This document shows positions 37,144-46,773 of a stretch of DNA of 64,000 bases, one piece after another. Within the stretch, counting starts at the first letter, position 1; each line of letters begins with the position of its first letter. Position numbers and translations under genes: made by a program. Source of the DNA: JAHECW01 sp964641415 (GTDB taxonomy: Bacteria > Acidobacteriota > Thermoanaerobaculia > Thermoanaerobaculales > Sulfomarinibacteraceae); NCBI GenBank assembly GCA_964641415.1, contig CAZXMW010000003.1, positions 1-64,000 on the forward strand, given 5' to 3'. The notes below the pieces were generated by a model that did not search any database, was not told the DNA's origin, and worked only from the letters and a program-made list of their open reading frames with translations.

Positions 37144-38166
37144 ATGTCTGTGAGTCGAGCCCCGTCCATCTTGATCTGCCTCGCCCTGACCGCCGTTCCG
37201 TGCTTCGGACAGGCGCCCGACGACAGCGGGGCCGCTTCTCCCGAACGCAGCCTCAACCCGGTCGTACTCATGGTCAACGGCGAGCCTGTTCACGCCTTCG
37301 AGATCAGCATGATCATGCAGACCGTCCAGGGTCAGCTCGAGCAGCGCGGCGAGCAGATCGAGCCCGGCGAGCTGGCTCAGATGGCCACCCAGCGGGCCAT
37401 CGAGCAGAAGCTCCTGGTCCAGGAGGCCAAGCGCTTCGGCATCGAGCCCGACGAGCTCGAGGTCGCACGGGCGGCGCGCGCCACCGAACAGCAGGCTGGA
37501 GGACGTGCCGTCCTCGAGGCCAAGCTCAAGGCCACAGGCTCGAGCTACGAGCAGCTTCTCGACGTCGTTCGAGAACTCGAGATGATGCAGCTCTTCGTCA
37601 GCCGCCAGATCGTCCCGAACGTCACCGTCTCCGAGGAGGAGATCGCGGAGTTCTACAGCGCCAACCCCGAGGCCTTCGAGGCCGGCGAGCGGGTTCACGC
37701 CTACCACATGGTGTTCATCGTCGAGCAGGACGCCGAGCCGGAGGTCCTCGCTGAGGTCAAGGCCCGGGCCGAGTCGGCCCGCGAGCGCGCCGTGCGCGGC
37801 GGCGAGGACTTCACCGTCATCGCCCGCGAGCTCAGCGAGGGACCGTCGGCGCCGGAAGGCGGAAACCTCGGCTGGGTCGAGCGGGGCGCTCTGGTCAAGC
37901 CGCTGTCCGACGCCGTCTTCGCCCTCGAACCGGGCGGGATCTCGCCGGTGGTTCAGTCGCGCTTCGGTTTCCACGTCGCGACCATCACCGAACGCGAGCC
38001 GGCCGGCGCCGTCAGCCTCGAAGATGCCTCCGGCCGGATCGAATCGCTGCTCCGCCAGAAGAAGGCCGCCGACACGGTCGGTGAACTCCTGGAAACCCTG
38101 GTCGCGAAGGCCAGCGTGGTCAACGTGCTCGGCTCGTCCTCGACCCGTGCCGACGGGATCGACTGA
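37144..38166 (+). CDS. Exported PpiC/SurA-type peptidyl-prolyl isomerase
   Basis: A 340-residue periplasmic foldase. After the signal peptide (cleavage near CFGQA), a SurA-like N-terminal helical region (about 38-165) precedes a parvulin domain (about 175-275) with the VHAYHMVF strand, GGNLGWVERGALVKP and FGFHVATI motifs. A short C-terminal helix ends the protein. GGAAG lies 7 bases before the ATG. It is likely to help fold outer-membrane or secreted proteins, complementing Skp and BamA in this genome. Confidence 0.92.
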   Translation: MSVSRAPSILICLALTAVPCFGQAPDDSGAASPERSLNPVVLMVNGEPVHAFEISMIMQTVQGQLEQRGEQIEPGELAQMATQRAIEQKLLVQEAKRFGIEPDELEVARAARATEQQAGGRAVLEAKLKATGSSYEQLLDVVRELEMMQLFVSRQIVPNVTVSEEEIAEFYSANPEAFEAGERVHAYHMVFIVEQDAEPEVLAEVKARAESARERAVRGGEDFTVIARELSEGPSAPEGGNLGWVERGALVKPLSDAVFALEPGGISPVVQSRFGFHVATITEREPAGAVSLEDASGRIESLLRQKKAADTVGELLETLVAKASVVNVLGSSSTRADGID

Positions 38167-38181
38167 GCCGACACGTGCCGA

Positions 38182-39405
38182 TCAGTCGTCGATCAGCTCG
38201 GTGGTGATCCTGATCTCCGAGTTGAGCGTACGGTGGACCGGGCAGCGGTCCGCGATCTCGAGCAGGCGTTCACGCTGCGCCTCGTCAAGGTCGCCGTCGA
38301 TGATCAGCTCGCGTCGGAGGTGGTCGATCTTCGGTGTCCCGCTGGCGGCGTCGGCGCAGTCCCGGCAGTGGACCTTGGAGTGCTCGAGGCGAACCTCGAC
38401 CTCCTCGAGCGGCCACCCCTTGCGGTCGGCGTACATCCTCAGCGTCATGCCGGTGCACGCGCCGAGCGCAGAGCTCAGCAGCTCGTATGGACTCGGGCCG
38501 GCGTTGGTACCGCCGACCTTCAGGGGCTCGTCGGCGACCAGAGGATGACCGTTGGCCAGGATCTCCGTCCGATAGCCCTCGGCGCCGGTGCGCGCAACAA
38601 CGCGATTGTAGGTCGTTCGGGCGGCCTTCTCGTCACGCTGAACTGCTCCGATGTACCTGCGGGCCCAGGTGGCGATGACGCCTGCCGCATAGCGTGAGTC
38701 GTCGGGGTCTCCCAGGAGGTGGTCGGCGCCGTCGAGAGAGACGAAGCTCTTGGGTTGGCGGGCGGCCTGAAAAATCTCGGACGCGTTGTCGATCCCGACC
38801 ACGCCGTCAACCGGCGAGTGCATGACGAGCAGCGCCCGGTCGAGGCCCGCGATGGCCTCTCTCATGCTGATCTCCTCGAGATCCCGGATCAGGGACCGGC
38901 CGATCCGAACCCGCCGGCCGGCAAGCTCGATCTCGGCCCGGCCGTGGCGCTCGACCTCGGCGCGGGCCGGCGCCAGAATCTCGGCGAGGTGGTCGAGCCC
39001 CGCCGGGGCGCCGATGGTGACCACCGCATTCACCGACGTCAGCCGGGCGGCGGCGGTGATCGCCGCCGCCCCGCCGAGGGAGTGACCGATCAGGATTGAC
39101 GGGGAACCGTGGGATGCGGCGATCGCCTCGGCGGCCGCCACTACATCATCGACGTTGGAGGTGAACGAGGTATCGGCGAAGTCGCCCTCGCTGTCACCGA
39201 GGCCGGTGAAGTCGAAGCTGAGAATCCCGATGCCCTCGGCGGCGAGAGCCCGGGAGATGTGTCGGACCGCCTTGAAGCTCTTCGAGCATGTGAAACAGTG
39301 AGCGAAGACCCCGTAGGCGACGGGCAGACCGTCCACCGGCATGTCCATCACCGCCGCCAGGCGCTGGCCGCGGCCGTTGTCGAACTTCATCTTGACGCTG
39401 TGCAT
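38182..39405 (-). CDS. Alpha/beta hydrolase-OsmC fusion protein
   Basis: A 407-residue two-domain protein. The N-terminal hydrolase (about 1-255) has the nucleophile in IGHSLGGAAA, Asp in HSPVDGVVG and His in DGADHLLG. The C-terminal OsmC/Ohr-like domain (about 275-405) has both redox Cys, in LGACTGMTL and ADRCPVHRTL. Such fusions are known in other bacteria; the OsmC part suggests peroxide or thiol chemistry and the hydrolase may release an acyl or ester substrate. It starts 3 bases after the msrB stop, so the two form a small oxidative-stress operon. An ATG at 39390 is an alternative start. Confidence 0.92.
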   Translation of the reverse strand: MHSVKMKFDNGRGQRLAAVMDMPVDGLPVAYGVFAHCFTCSKSFKAVRHISRALAAEGIGILSFDFTGLGDSEGDFADTSFTSNVDDVVAAAEAIAASHGSPSILIGHSLGGAAAITAAARLTSVNAVVTIGAPAGLDHLAEILAPARAEVERHGRAEIELAGRRVRIGRSLIRDLEEISMREAIAGLDRALLVMHSPVDGVVGIDNASEIFQAARQPKSFVSLDGADHLLGDPDDSRYAAGVIATWARRYIGAVQRDEKAARTTYNRVVARTGAEGYRTEILANGHPLVADEPLKVGGTNAGPSPYELLSSALGACTGMTLRMYADRKGWPLEEVEVRLEHSKVHCRDCADAASGTPKIDHLRRELIIDGDLDEAQRERLLEIADRCPVHRTLNSEIRITTELIDD

Positions 39406-39408
39406 GAA

Positions 39409-39969
39409 CTATTGCCCGCCCGCCGCGGCCGTGCGCTTCTCGTCGATCTCGATCTCGACGAAGTCGAGCGCGACGGAGTTGATGCAGTAGCGCAGACCGC
39501 TGGGGCGAGGCCCGTCGTCGAAGACGTGCCCGAGGTGGGCGCCGCAGCGACGGCAGTGAACCTCCGTGCGAACCATGCCGAAGCTGGTGTCCCGCTCGGT
39601 GCCGATGTTGGCCTCGTGAACCGGCTGAAAAAAGCTCGGCCATCCGGTGCTCGAGGTGAACTTCGTCGACGAGACGAAGAGATCGTTGCCGCACGCGACA
39701 CAGCGATAGAGTCCCTCGCGGTCGTTTTTCCAGAACGCTCCCGAGCAGGCCATCTCGGTCCCCTTGCGACGGGTGATCCTGTACGCCTCGGGCGTCAGCT
39801 CGCGCCGCCACTCCTCGTCGCTCTTGACGACGGTCTCGGCCCTGACCAGCCGTCCTTCCGCCACCGACCATACTTCGATCGACTCGGCCATCATGTCCCT
39901 CCCGTCTTCGGCCAGACTCGGCGCGAAGGCCGCGCCCAGCACGACCGCACAGATGATCAAGTTTCTCAC
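39409..39969 (-). CDS. msrB: Exported peptide-methionine (R)-S-oxide reductase MsrB
   Basis: Reduces methionine-R-sulfoxide in proteins. The 186-residue product has an N-terminal signal peptide (to about residue 20), two zinc CxxC pairs (CVACGN and CRRCGA) and the catalytic Cys in GLRYCINSVAL. The TGWPSFFQP motif is intact. The signal peptide places it in the periplasm, which is less common than the cytoplasmic form. The GTG start at 39969 is preceded by GGAGGTGACGC, a strong ribosome site. Confidence 0.94.
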   Translation of the reverse strand: MRNLIICAVVLGAAFAPSLAEDGRDMMAESIEVWSVAEGRLVRAETVVKSDEEWRRELTPEAYRITRRKGTEMACSGAFWKNDREGLYRCVACGNDLFVSSTKFTSSTGWPSFFQPVHEANIGTERDTSFGMVRTEVHCRRCGAHLGHVFDDGPRPSGLRYCINSVALDFVEIEIDEKRTAAAGGQ

Positions 39970-40082
39970 GCGTCACCTCCGACGATGTGCTCGGTTCGTC
40001 TTCAACCAGTCGTTGTCCGACCGGCGACGATCGGTTTCGTTTCGGCAGCAGGCTCTGACAGCGCGACCGCAGTGTGCGGCGG

Positions 40083-40091
40083 TGGTATTCT
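40083..40091 (+). promoter_or_regulatory. Extended -10 box TGGTATTCT of the glutamate dehydrogenase gene
   Basis: TGnTAnnnT box 38 bases before the ATG. The following ATTCTCGTTCGGA also occurs upstream of the hypothetical gene at 1199. Confidence 0.4.
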
Positions 40092-40129
40092 CGTTCGGAC
40101 TTTCAAATCGGACGTCGACGGGAGACATC

Positions 40130-41548
<1,419 letters not shown>

Positions 41549-41572
41549 CCTCCGTTTGCCCGGGTCTTCGGG

Positions 41573-42187
41573 TCAACCCTCGAGGGTGAACGGGATCCGT
41601 ACCTCGCTTTCCTCGAGCTTGATCTCGAGGACGTATCGGCCGGGTTGAACACCGCCCGGCACGTTGAACATCAGCCGTCCTTCGACCGCTCGGAAGTCAT
41701 TGACCGTGACCTCGTCGAAGACGACCCCGGTGCCCGGATCGGAAAAGAACTGGAGCGGCCGCGTCTCCTTCCTGGGCGGCCAGTAGTCCATGGGATCCCG
41801 AGCGATGTCGGCCCTATTGAGGAACGGCCGCAACTCGGAGAATGCCTGACCGAACGCCTGCTGCGACGCGAGCGGGACGATCGCCCCGGCCGGCGTCCGG
41901 ACCGTGATGCGGTTGCGCTCGATGGTCGCGGTCTGGCCCATCGGCGAGGTCGCAGCGAATTCCAGCAGCAACCAGTCGGACCCGAGGTTGTTCTGAGCGT
42001 GCCGGTAGCCGATCACGACCTCGGCCTCGGGCCCCTCGTTCATCAACATGTACCGACCCATGCGGTCGACGCCGGGGTCGCCGGTGGGCTGGGCCGATGA
42101 ACACCCCACCAGTGCCGTCGCCGCGATGAGCACGACGCCGCTCAGTTTCAGGGAGAGTGTGCCGCTGTTTTCGTGAAGATAGCTCAT
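41573..42187 (-). CDS. Hypothetical lipoprotein
   Basis: A 204-residue lipoprotein with a hydrophobic segment followed by the lipobox LVGC near residue 29. The mature part is beta-rich and ends in EIKLEESEVRIPFTLEG, like an Ig-type or carrier domain. The family is not recognised. A strong ribosome site (AAGGAGG) precedes the ATG. It is convergent with the glutamate dehydrogenase gene (24 bases) and divergent from the aminotransferase gene. Confidence 0.82.
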   Translation of the reverse strand: MSYLHENSGTLSLKLSGVVLIAATALVGCSSAQPTGDPGVDRMGRYMLMNEGPEAEVVIGYRHAQNNLGSDWLLLEFAATSPMGQTATIERNRITVRTPAGAIVPLASQQAFGQAFSELRPFLNRADIARDPMDYWPPRKETRPLQFFSDPGTGVVFDEVTVNDFRAVEGRLMFNVPGGVQPGRYVLEIKLEESEVRIPFTLEG

Positions 42188-42471
42188 GACGCCTCCTTTT
42201 CACGTGCCAACAACCACAATCCAGAAAGCAATCCCCGTGCCACGAAACCGCCGGGCCGGTGTTCTCCCCGAGGCGATCGTGCCGTCCACTCCAGACGACA
42301 GAGGACCACCGACGGAGACACTCTTCGACGCGGGTCCGCGATCCTCGTCGGCTGGCATCGCGGTCCGGGGAGCGGCTATACTGCCGGAGTTTCCGCTCGC
42401 CACGGGGCCGCGCCGGTCGCCTTCGGCGCGAACCGCTCGCCTGCGGACAGTACACCGAATCGGAGGGCTGA

Positions 42472-43545
42472 ATGAACCGACCGAGGTACTACATCCCGGG
42501 AAACCGCCGCATCGCCGATCTCGACTTCGTCCATCTCGGGTTCGACTACACGCCCTGTCCGTACCGCTTCGAAGCGGTGTATCGGCACGGGGTGTGGCGG
42601 GTCCGGGGCCTGGTAGAGGAGACCGAGATGCGGATCCCCGAGGGCAGTCAGTGCCTCCACTACGGCCAGCAGCTGTTCGAGGGCATGAAGGTCCACCGCG
42701 GCGCCGACGACACAATCTTCGCCTTTCGTCCGTTCGACAACGCCCGCCGGCTGAACCGAGGCGCGCGCTACATGTGCGGCCCCGAGCTGCCGGAGGAGCT
42801 CTTTGTCCGGGGCATCGAAGAGGTCGCCGCCGCCAACCATCCCTACGTGCCGCCTCACGGTAGCGGCGCCGCCCTCTACGTCCGACCCTTCTACCTCGGT
42901 TTGGGCGACAACGTCGGCGTCAAACCGGCGTCGACCTTCGTCTTCCGGATCTTCGTCACGCCCGTCGGCCCCTACTTCAAGGGCGGCTTCGGACCCGACC
43001 AGGGCAAGGAGTTCATGGTCAGCCGGCTCGACCGCGCTGCCCCGCAGGGCTCGGGTCACGTCAAGGCCGGCGGCAATTACGCGTGCTCGTTCACGCCGGG
43101 CCGCGAGGCCAAGGAGGCGGGCTTCGCCGAGGCTCTGTACCTCGATCCCCGCGAGCACCGCTACATCGAGGAGATCGGCGCGGCCAACTTCCTCGGTTTC
43201 GCGAACGGGGCCCTCGTCACCCCCGACTCGCACAGCGTGCTGGCGTCGATCACCCGGATCAGCCTGCTCGAAATCGCGTCCGAGCTCTTCAGCTGGCCGA
43301 CCGAGGAACGCAAGATCGCCCTCGAGGAGCTCGGCGAGCTCGAGTCCGCGGCCTGCTGCGGCACCGCCGCGGTGATCTCCTGGATCAGACGGATCGCCGA
43401 CGGTGACCGGGAGTGGACCTTCGAGTTCGACGAACGGTGGCAGCAGCTCTACGATGCGCTGGTCGGCATTCAAACCGGAGGTCGAGACGATCCCTTCGGC
43501 TGGCGGCACGAGATCCGGGTCGACGAGATTCTCAGCTCGCTCTGA
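42472..43545 (+). CDS. ilvE: Branched-chain (class IV) aminotransferase
   Basis: A 357-residue fold-type IV PLP enzyme that transfers amino groups between branched-chain amino acids and 2-oxoglutarate. The PLP Lys is in SGHVKAGGNYA; LHYGQQLFEGMKV and the EEIGAANFLGF segment are the usual IlvE signatures. It is the larger type (about 350 residues), as in IlvE/BCAT enzymes. A TATACT box lies about 90 bases upstream. Its 3' end overlaps the convergent STAS gene by 14 bases. Confidence 0.92.
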   Translation: MNRPRYYIPGNRRIADLDFVHLGFDYTPCPYRFEAVYRHGVWRVRGLVEETEMRIPEGSQCLHYGQQLFEGMKVHRGADDTIFAFRPFDNARRLNRGARYMCGPELPEELFVRGIEEVAAANHPYVPPHGSGAALYVRPFYLGLGDNVGVKPASTFVFRIFVTPVGPYFKGGFGPDQGKEFMVSRLDRAAPQGSGHVKAGGNYACSFTPGREAKEAGFAEALYLDPREHRYIEEIGAANFLGFANGALVTPDSHSVLASITRISLLEIASELFSWPTEERKIALEELGELESAACCGTAAVISWIRRIADGDREWTFEFDERWQQLYDALVGIQTGGRDDPFGWRHEIRVDEILSSL

Positions 43546-43876
43546 GGCTCGCCATGGCCTGGTCCCGATCGTCGTAGATCGGAACGACCTCGTCGAGCCG
43601 AGTCAGCTCGAACAGCTTGCGCAGGCGCCGCGCGGGATTGATGAAGGCCATTCGCCGACCCTGTTCCTCGAAGCGTTGAAGGTAGCCGACGAGCTCGCCG
43701 AGGCCCGTCGAGTCGACATGGTCGATCCCCTCGAGATCGACCAGCACGGGTGACCGACCCTGGTCGAGAACCTCCCGGAGAAAGCTCGAGAACGTCGATG
43801 CCGACTCGCCGAGCTTGATGACGCCGCGAACGATCACGATGGTGCCGTCGCCGTCGTCCAGACGCTCAATTTCCAT
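43532..43876 (-). CDS. STAS-domain anti-sigma factor antagonist
   Basis: A 114-residue single STAS domain with the phosphorylatable Ser in HVDSTGLGEL. It is the second such gene in the window and clearly differs in sequence from the one at 21282. Overlap of 14 bases with the convergent ilvE gene could let the two transcripts interfere. GGGAG lies 6 bases before the ATG. No kinase or phosphatase partner is visible nearby. Confidence 0.88.
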   Translation of the reverse strand: MEIERLDDGDGTIVIVRGVIKLGESASTFSSFLREVLDQGRSPVLVDLEGIDHVDSTGLGELVGYLQRFEEQGRRMAFINPARRLRKLFELTRLDEVVPIYDDRDQAMASLRAS

Positions 43877-44014
43877 CTTTCACTCCCGAATCCGGCGCCT
43901 CGGCTGGCCGGAGCGCAGGTTCTGGTCTCGGCCCGGAGCTACCGCAACATGGTATCACCGCTCGCCGTCCGCACCTCCCACCCTCGAGGCCCGACGCCGC
44001 GTTGAACGCCGCGG

Positions 44015-44461
44015 TCACCACCAGCGAGAACGACCGCCCTCGGACGGCTTTGCGGTCGTCGGGCCGCAGGCCGCCGCCTCGACGGCCCGCTGCCGCTCTT
44101 CGGGATCTCGAACCACGAGCAACGCGTCTGCAGCCTCGACCGGAGCGAGCAGCTCCGGCGCCGAGTTCAGGATCAGCACATCGAGGTACTGGTCCTTGGG
44201 CAGCGCCCGGGCGACCGCCTCGGACACCTGGTTGAGGGCCGCGCGCAGCGATCCGATACCCTCCGGCACGAGCCAGACGAAGAGAGTCATCCGGGGCCCC
44301 GATCCGTGTCCGTGGACCGTGACCTGCGGCAGGTGGCCGAACGCGACATCGGGGCAGGCGAGCAGCTCGTCACGGAGCCGCGCCTCGACCGCGGGCTCGA
44401 GGCCGGTCTCGGGCGCCTCGATGACGATCTCGGGTTCGTCGAGCTCACGCGACCGGCTCAT
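44015..44461 (-). CDS. Hypothetical protein
   Basis: A 148-residue soluble protein of unknown family. It has an alternating strand-helix pattern: a strand around EIVIEAPE, a helix, a strand around TLFVWLVP, a helix starting SLRAALNQV, and a strand around YLDVLILN. This looks like a small alpha/beta domain. The last 20 residues are polar. It is encoded divergently from the TPR gene with about 50 bases between the starts; ATACCCT between them may serve as a -10 for one strand. Confidence 0.65.
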   Translation of the reverse strand: MSRSRELDEPEIVIEAPETGLEPAVEARLRDELLACPDVAFGHLPQVTVHGHGSGPRMTLFVWLVPEGIGSLRAALNQVSEAVARALPKDQYLDVLILNSAPELLAPVEAADALLVVRDPEERQRAVEAAACGPTTAKPSEGGRSRWW

Positions 44462-44497
44462 CCCCGGATCATACCCTGGATCGGAACGGACCGGCAG

Positions 44498-44506
44498 TGC
44501 TACGGT
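44498..44506 (+). promoter_or_regulatory. Extended -10 box TGCTACGGT of the TPR gene
   Basis: TGnTAnnnT box ending 6 bases before the ATG at 44513; no ribosome site is present. Confidence 0.4.
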
Positions 44507-44512
44507 CGTGCC

Positions 44513-45451
44513 ATGATGCGACGCTCGGCAGCATCGGTCCTCGCGATGGCGGCAGCGGCGGCGATCGGCGCCGAGGAGCTCGAGCGCGACCTCGGGCCTG
44601 CACTCGAGCTCGCGCGCGGGCTGGTCGAGCAGCACCGATATGAACAGGTCATCGAGCTCATGGCGCCGTTCGCGGCCGTCGAGGACGCGGAAGCGCGCTA
44701 CGCGGTGAGAGCCGAAGCGGGGCGCGCTCACTTTCACCTCGGCGAGTACAATGCGGCCCACGCTCTGCTCGAAGAAGCAGTGCGCCTGCGGCCGCGCCGC
44801 ATCGAAACCGGGCTTTATCTCATGGCGACATCGTATCTGACCGGTGAGGTCGAGCAGGCGTACCGCATTCTGCGCGAGGTTCTCCGGAGTGGCGCCACTG
44901 ATCTCTACCTGGCGGTGACCCTGCCGGGCGAACGTGCGTTCCTCTCCGACCGCGAGGTGCGGCGGATGCTCACCGAGCTGGCACGGCCGGTTCAGGTCGA
45001 CATCGATCGCGGATCGGCGCTCGGTGTGGCGCTCGGTCAGCGGCGGGCCGACGTCGAGGCCGGGCTCGGGTTCGAGACCGGTCCGGCGGCCCCGAAATCA
45101 GTCGTCACGGCACACGCCGGTCCCTTTCTGACCTGGGCCTTCGGCTTCGACGACAGCGGAACGCTGACCCGCATCATGGCCCACAACGAGCACCTGCTGC
45201 GTTACACACCGTTCCGGCTCGACCTCGACCACGATCTCGACTGGCGGGCAACTCCGATCGCTGCGACCCGCGCGCTCGGGGCGCCGGCATCGACTTCGAG
45301 GGGCGACGGGGAGGTTGTGGTCATGGCCTGGCACCGCGGACCGGTGCGACTGACCCTCGAGTTCGGGCGACCCCGCGCGCCGGCACCGCCGGGGATCGAC
45401 GACGACGGCCCGATGCTGCGGGTCGTGCGGCTCGAAACGGCGGACCCCTGA
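44513..45451 (+). CDS. Exported TPR-repeat protein
   Basis: A 312-residue protein with a short signal-like N-terminus (AASVLAMAAAAAIGA), three or so TPR-like helical repeats (about 28-130, including AGRAHFHLGEYNAAHALLEEAVRL), and a C-terminal region of about 170 residues with no known domain. The function is unknown; TPR proteins of this size commonly act as envelope scaffolds. The message is probably leaderless. Confidence 0.75.
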   Translation: MMRRSAASVLAMAAAAAIGAEELERDLGPALELARGLVEQHRYEQVIELMAPFAAVEDAEARYAVRAEAGRAHFHLGEYNAAHALLEEAVRLRPRRIETGLYLMATSYLTGEVEQAYRILREVLRSGATDLYLAVTLPGERAFLSDREVRRMLTELARPVQVDIDRGSALGVALGQRRADVEAGLGFETGPAAPKSVVTAHAGPFLTWAFGFDDSGTLTRIMAHNEHLLRYTPFRLDLDHDLDWRATPIAATRALGAPASTSRGDGEVVVMAWHRGPVRLTLEFGRPRAPAPPGIDDDGPMLRVVRLETADP

Positions 45452-45467
45452 CCGACCCTTCAGCCTC

Positions 45468-45476
45468 TGTTAGCAT
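45468..45476 (+). promoter_or_regulatory. Extended -10 box TGTTAGCAT of yqgE
   Basis: TGnTAnnnT box ending 6 bases before the ATG. CTGACC at 45448-45453 (four of six with TTGACA) stands exactly 17 bases upstream of TAGCAT, making this the best-supported of the leaderless-type promoters. Confidence 0.5.
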
Positions 45477-45482
45477 GAACCG

Positions 45483-46055
45483 ATGGATGACCCCGCCTCC
45501 CTCGACGGCAAGCTGCTGATCGCGATGCCCTCCCTGGGCGATCCGAACTTCCGGAGGTCGGTGGTCCTTCTCGGCGCCCACTCTCCCGACGGCGGCGCCT
45601 TCGGCCTTGTTGTCAATCGCCCAATCGACGTTCCCCTGGCGGACATCCTCGACGAGCTCGGTCTCGAGGCCGCGGCCGAACAGCTGCCGACGGTGCTCGC
45701 CGGCGGCCCGGTACAGCCGAGCCAAGGCTTCGTCGTGTTCGAGCACGACCGGCTCGACCCCGGTGACGGCGACATGGTGCTGCCGGGCGGGGTGACGATT
45801 TCCGGAAGCACGGAGACCCTCGAGACGCTGATCCGGGACGAAGGAGCCGGGCGGTACGCTCTCGCCCTCGGCTACTCCGGCTGGTTCCCCGGTCAGCTGG
45901 AAATGGAAATCGAGGAGAACTCATGGCTCATTGCGCCGCTCGACTCGTCGATCCTCTTCGACCTCCCATTCGAGCAGCGATGGGTCGCAGCGCTGGGCAC
46001 CATCGGCGTCGACCCCGGCACCCTGGTCGACTCCGGCTCCGCCACGCCCGCCTGA
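45483..46055 (+). CDS. yqgE: YqgE/AlgH-family (UPF0301) protein
   Basis: A 190-residue member of the YqgE/AlgH family, matching the usual length. Hallmarks are the N-terminal GKLLIAMPSLGDPNF, the FGLVVNRP segment, AGGPVQPSQGFVVF and the GYSGWFPGQLEMEI motif. The role is unknown; in several bacteria it sits next to ruvX (yqgF), but no ruvX is seen here. The start codon lies 6 bases from a -10 box, so the mRNA is probably leaderless. Confidence 0.93.
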   Translation: MDDPASLDGKLLIAMPSLGDPNFRRSVVLLGAHSPDGGAFGLVVNRPIDVPLADILDELGLEAAAEQLPTVLAGGPVQPSQGFVVFEHDRLDPGDGDMVLPGGVTISGSTETLETLIRDEGAGRYALALGYSGWFPGQLEMEIEENSWLIAPLDSSILFDLPFEQRWVAALGTIGVDPGTLVDSGSATPA

Positions 46056-46288
46056 CCCGCGACCTCGGCCTTCCCCTCCGCCGCGCCTGGCAGGCGGAAT
46101 TCTTCCTCCGGGCGGGGGTGGCTGCAGGCGGTCCGGCGCCCGAGCTCAACGGTTGGCGCCTCGATGATCAGCGCCTTCGCCATCCGGTGCGGAGTTTCCC
46201 CGGCGCTCGTCGCCGGCACCAGCGCGGTGCCGTGCCCGGCACCCCGCCCGGAGCACGCCCGTTGCGGGAATCCAGATCTCCTGACATG

Positions 46289-46300
46289 GTTTACGTAAAC
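46289..46300. promoter_or_regulatory. Perfect 12-base palindrome GTTTACGTAAAC
   Basis: An AT-rich palindrome in otherwise GC-rich DNA, typical in size and symmetry of a dimeric repressor site. No adjacent promoter is clear and the binding protein is unknown. Confidence 0.35.
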
Positions 46301-46543
46301 ACGAATTCCACGACACTTAGGTCCGCGCAGGTGTTACGCTTGGATGAGACATTTTTTGGGCTCCGGGGATGACCATCGTGTCCCCCCAGCGGTTCCCGCG
46401 CGGGCATGAGTCTTGCCGGAGAGTTTGGTATGTCTCCCCTGATGTCAGGAGGTCTGGAATCGAGGCGGTCCTGCTCTCCGGAGCTGTCGCTGATCGCGGT
46501 CGTTGAACCTGATCGCTGTCGTTCCTGGTCGCCGCTCCCCGAC

Positions 46544-46570
46544 AAAAAAACCGCCCGGCATCAGCCGGGC
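46544..46570 (-). terminator. Intrinsic terminator of the candidate small RNA
   Basis: Minus strand: perfect 7-bp stem GCCCGGC/GCCGGGC with a 4-base loop, then GG and seven T. It is the clearest rho-independent terminator in the window. Confidence 0.85.
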
Positions 46571-46716
46571 AGTGAGCGTGAGGCGGGAGGGCCGGTTCAG
46601 CTCAGCAGGCAGGACCAAAACGAAAGGATGATAAAGGTTGGCCGAATGAGGTTGGCCTCAAAATTGGTAGGCTCAAGGTGGAAAGCCTTCCCGGGTCCCT
46701 CCCATATTCTTGTTGG
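46544..46716 (-). ncRNA. Candidate structured small RNA, about 173 nt
   Basis: A transcription unit with promoter and terminator but no protein reading frame. The 5' end is placed 7 bases after a TATAAT box. A long-range helix can form between minus-strand GGGAGGG (46703-46697) and CCCTCCC (46591-46585), extended inward by CCGG/CCGG after a small bulge, enclosing about 100 nt with a TGAGG-CCAA-CCTCA hairpin inside. The length and end-closing helix resemble 6S RNA, but I see no decisive 6S signature. No SRP, RNase P or tmRNA hallmark is present. The class is unassigned. Confidence 0.55.
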
Positions 46717-46722
46717 GCGACA

Positions 46723-46752
46723 ATTATAGCGGCCGGCGGCGGCCTTTGTCCA
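46723..46752 (-). promoter_or_regulatory. Near-consensus sigma-70 promoter of the small RNA
   Basis: Minus strand: -35 TGGACA (46752-46747, five of six) and -10 TATAAT (46728-46723, six of six) with an 18-base spacer. It is the strongest promoter in the window and lies just after the stop codon of the upstream glycosyltransferase gene. Confidence 0.8.
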
Positions 46753-46773
46753 GTCGTTTTCCGTCAAGCGCGG

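Larger units (their letters stand above)
46056..46773. other. 718-base intergenic region with small-RNA locus
   Basis: No protein gene is supported on either strand. From left to right it holds ordinary GC-rich DNA, a perfect 12-base palindrome (46289-46300), small inverted repeats around 46360-46460, two near-copies of a CTGATCGC(G/T)GTCGTT repeat at about 46489-46523, and the candidate small RNA with its terminator and promoter (46544-46752). Confidence 0.7.

Noticed and set aside
46056..46290. Possible ruvX gene after yqgE
   Set aside because: Neither strand shows the RuvX active-site motifs; the region looks non-coding.
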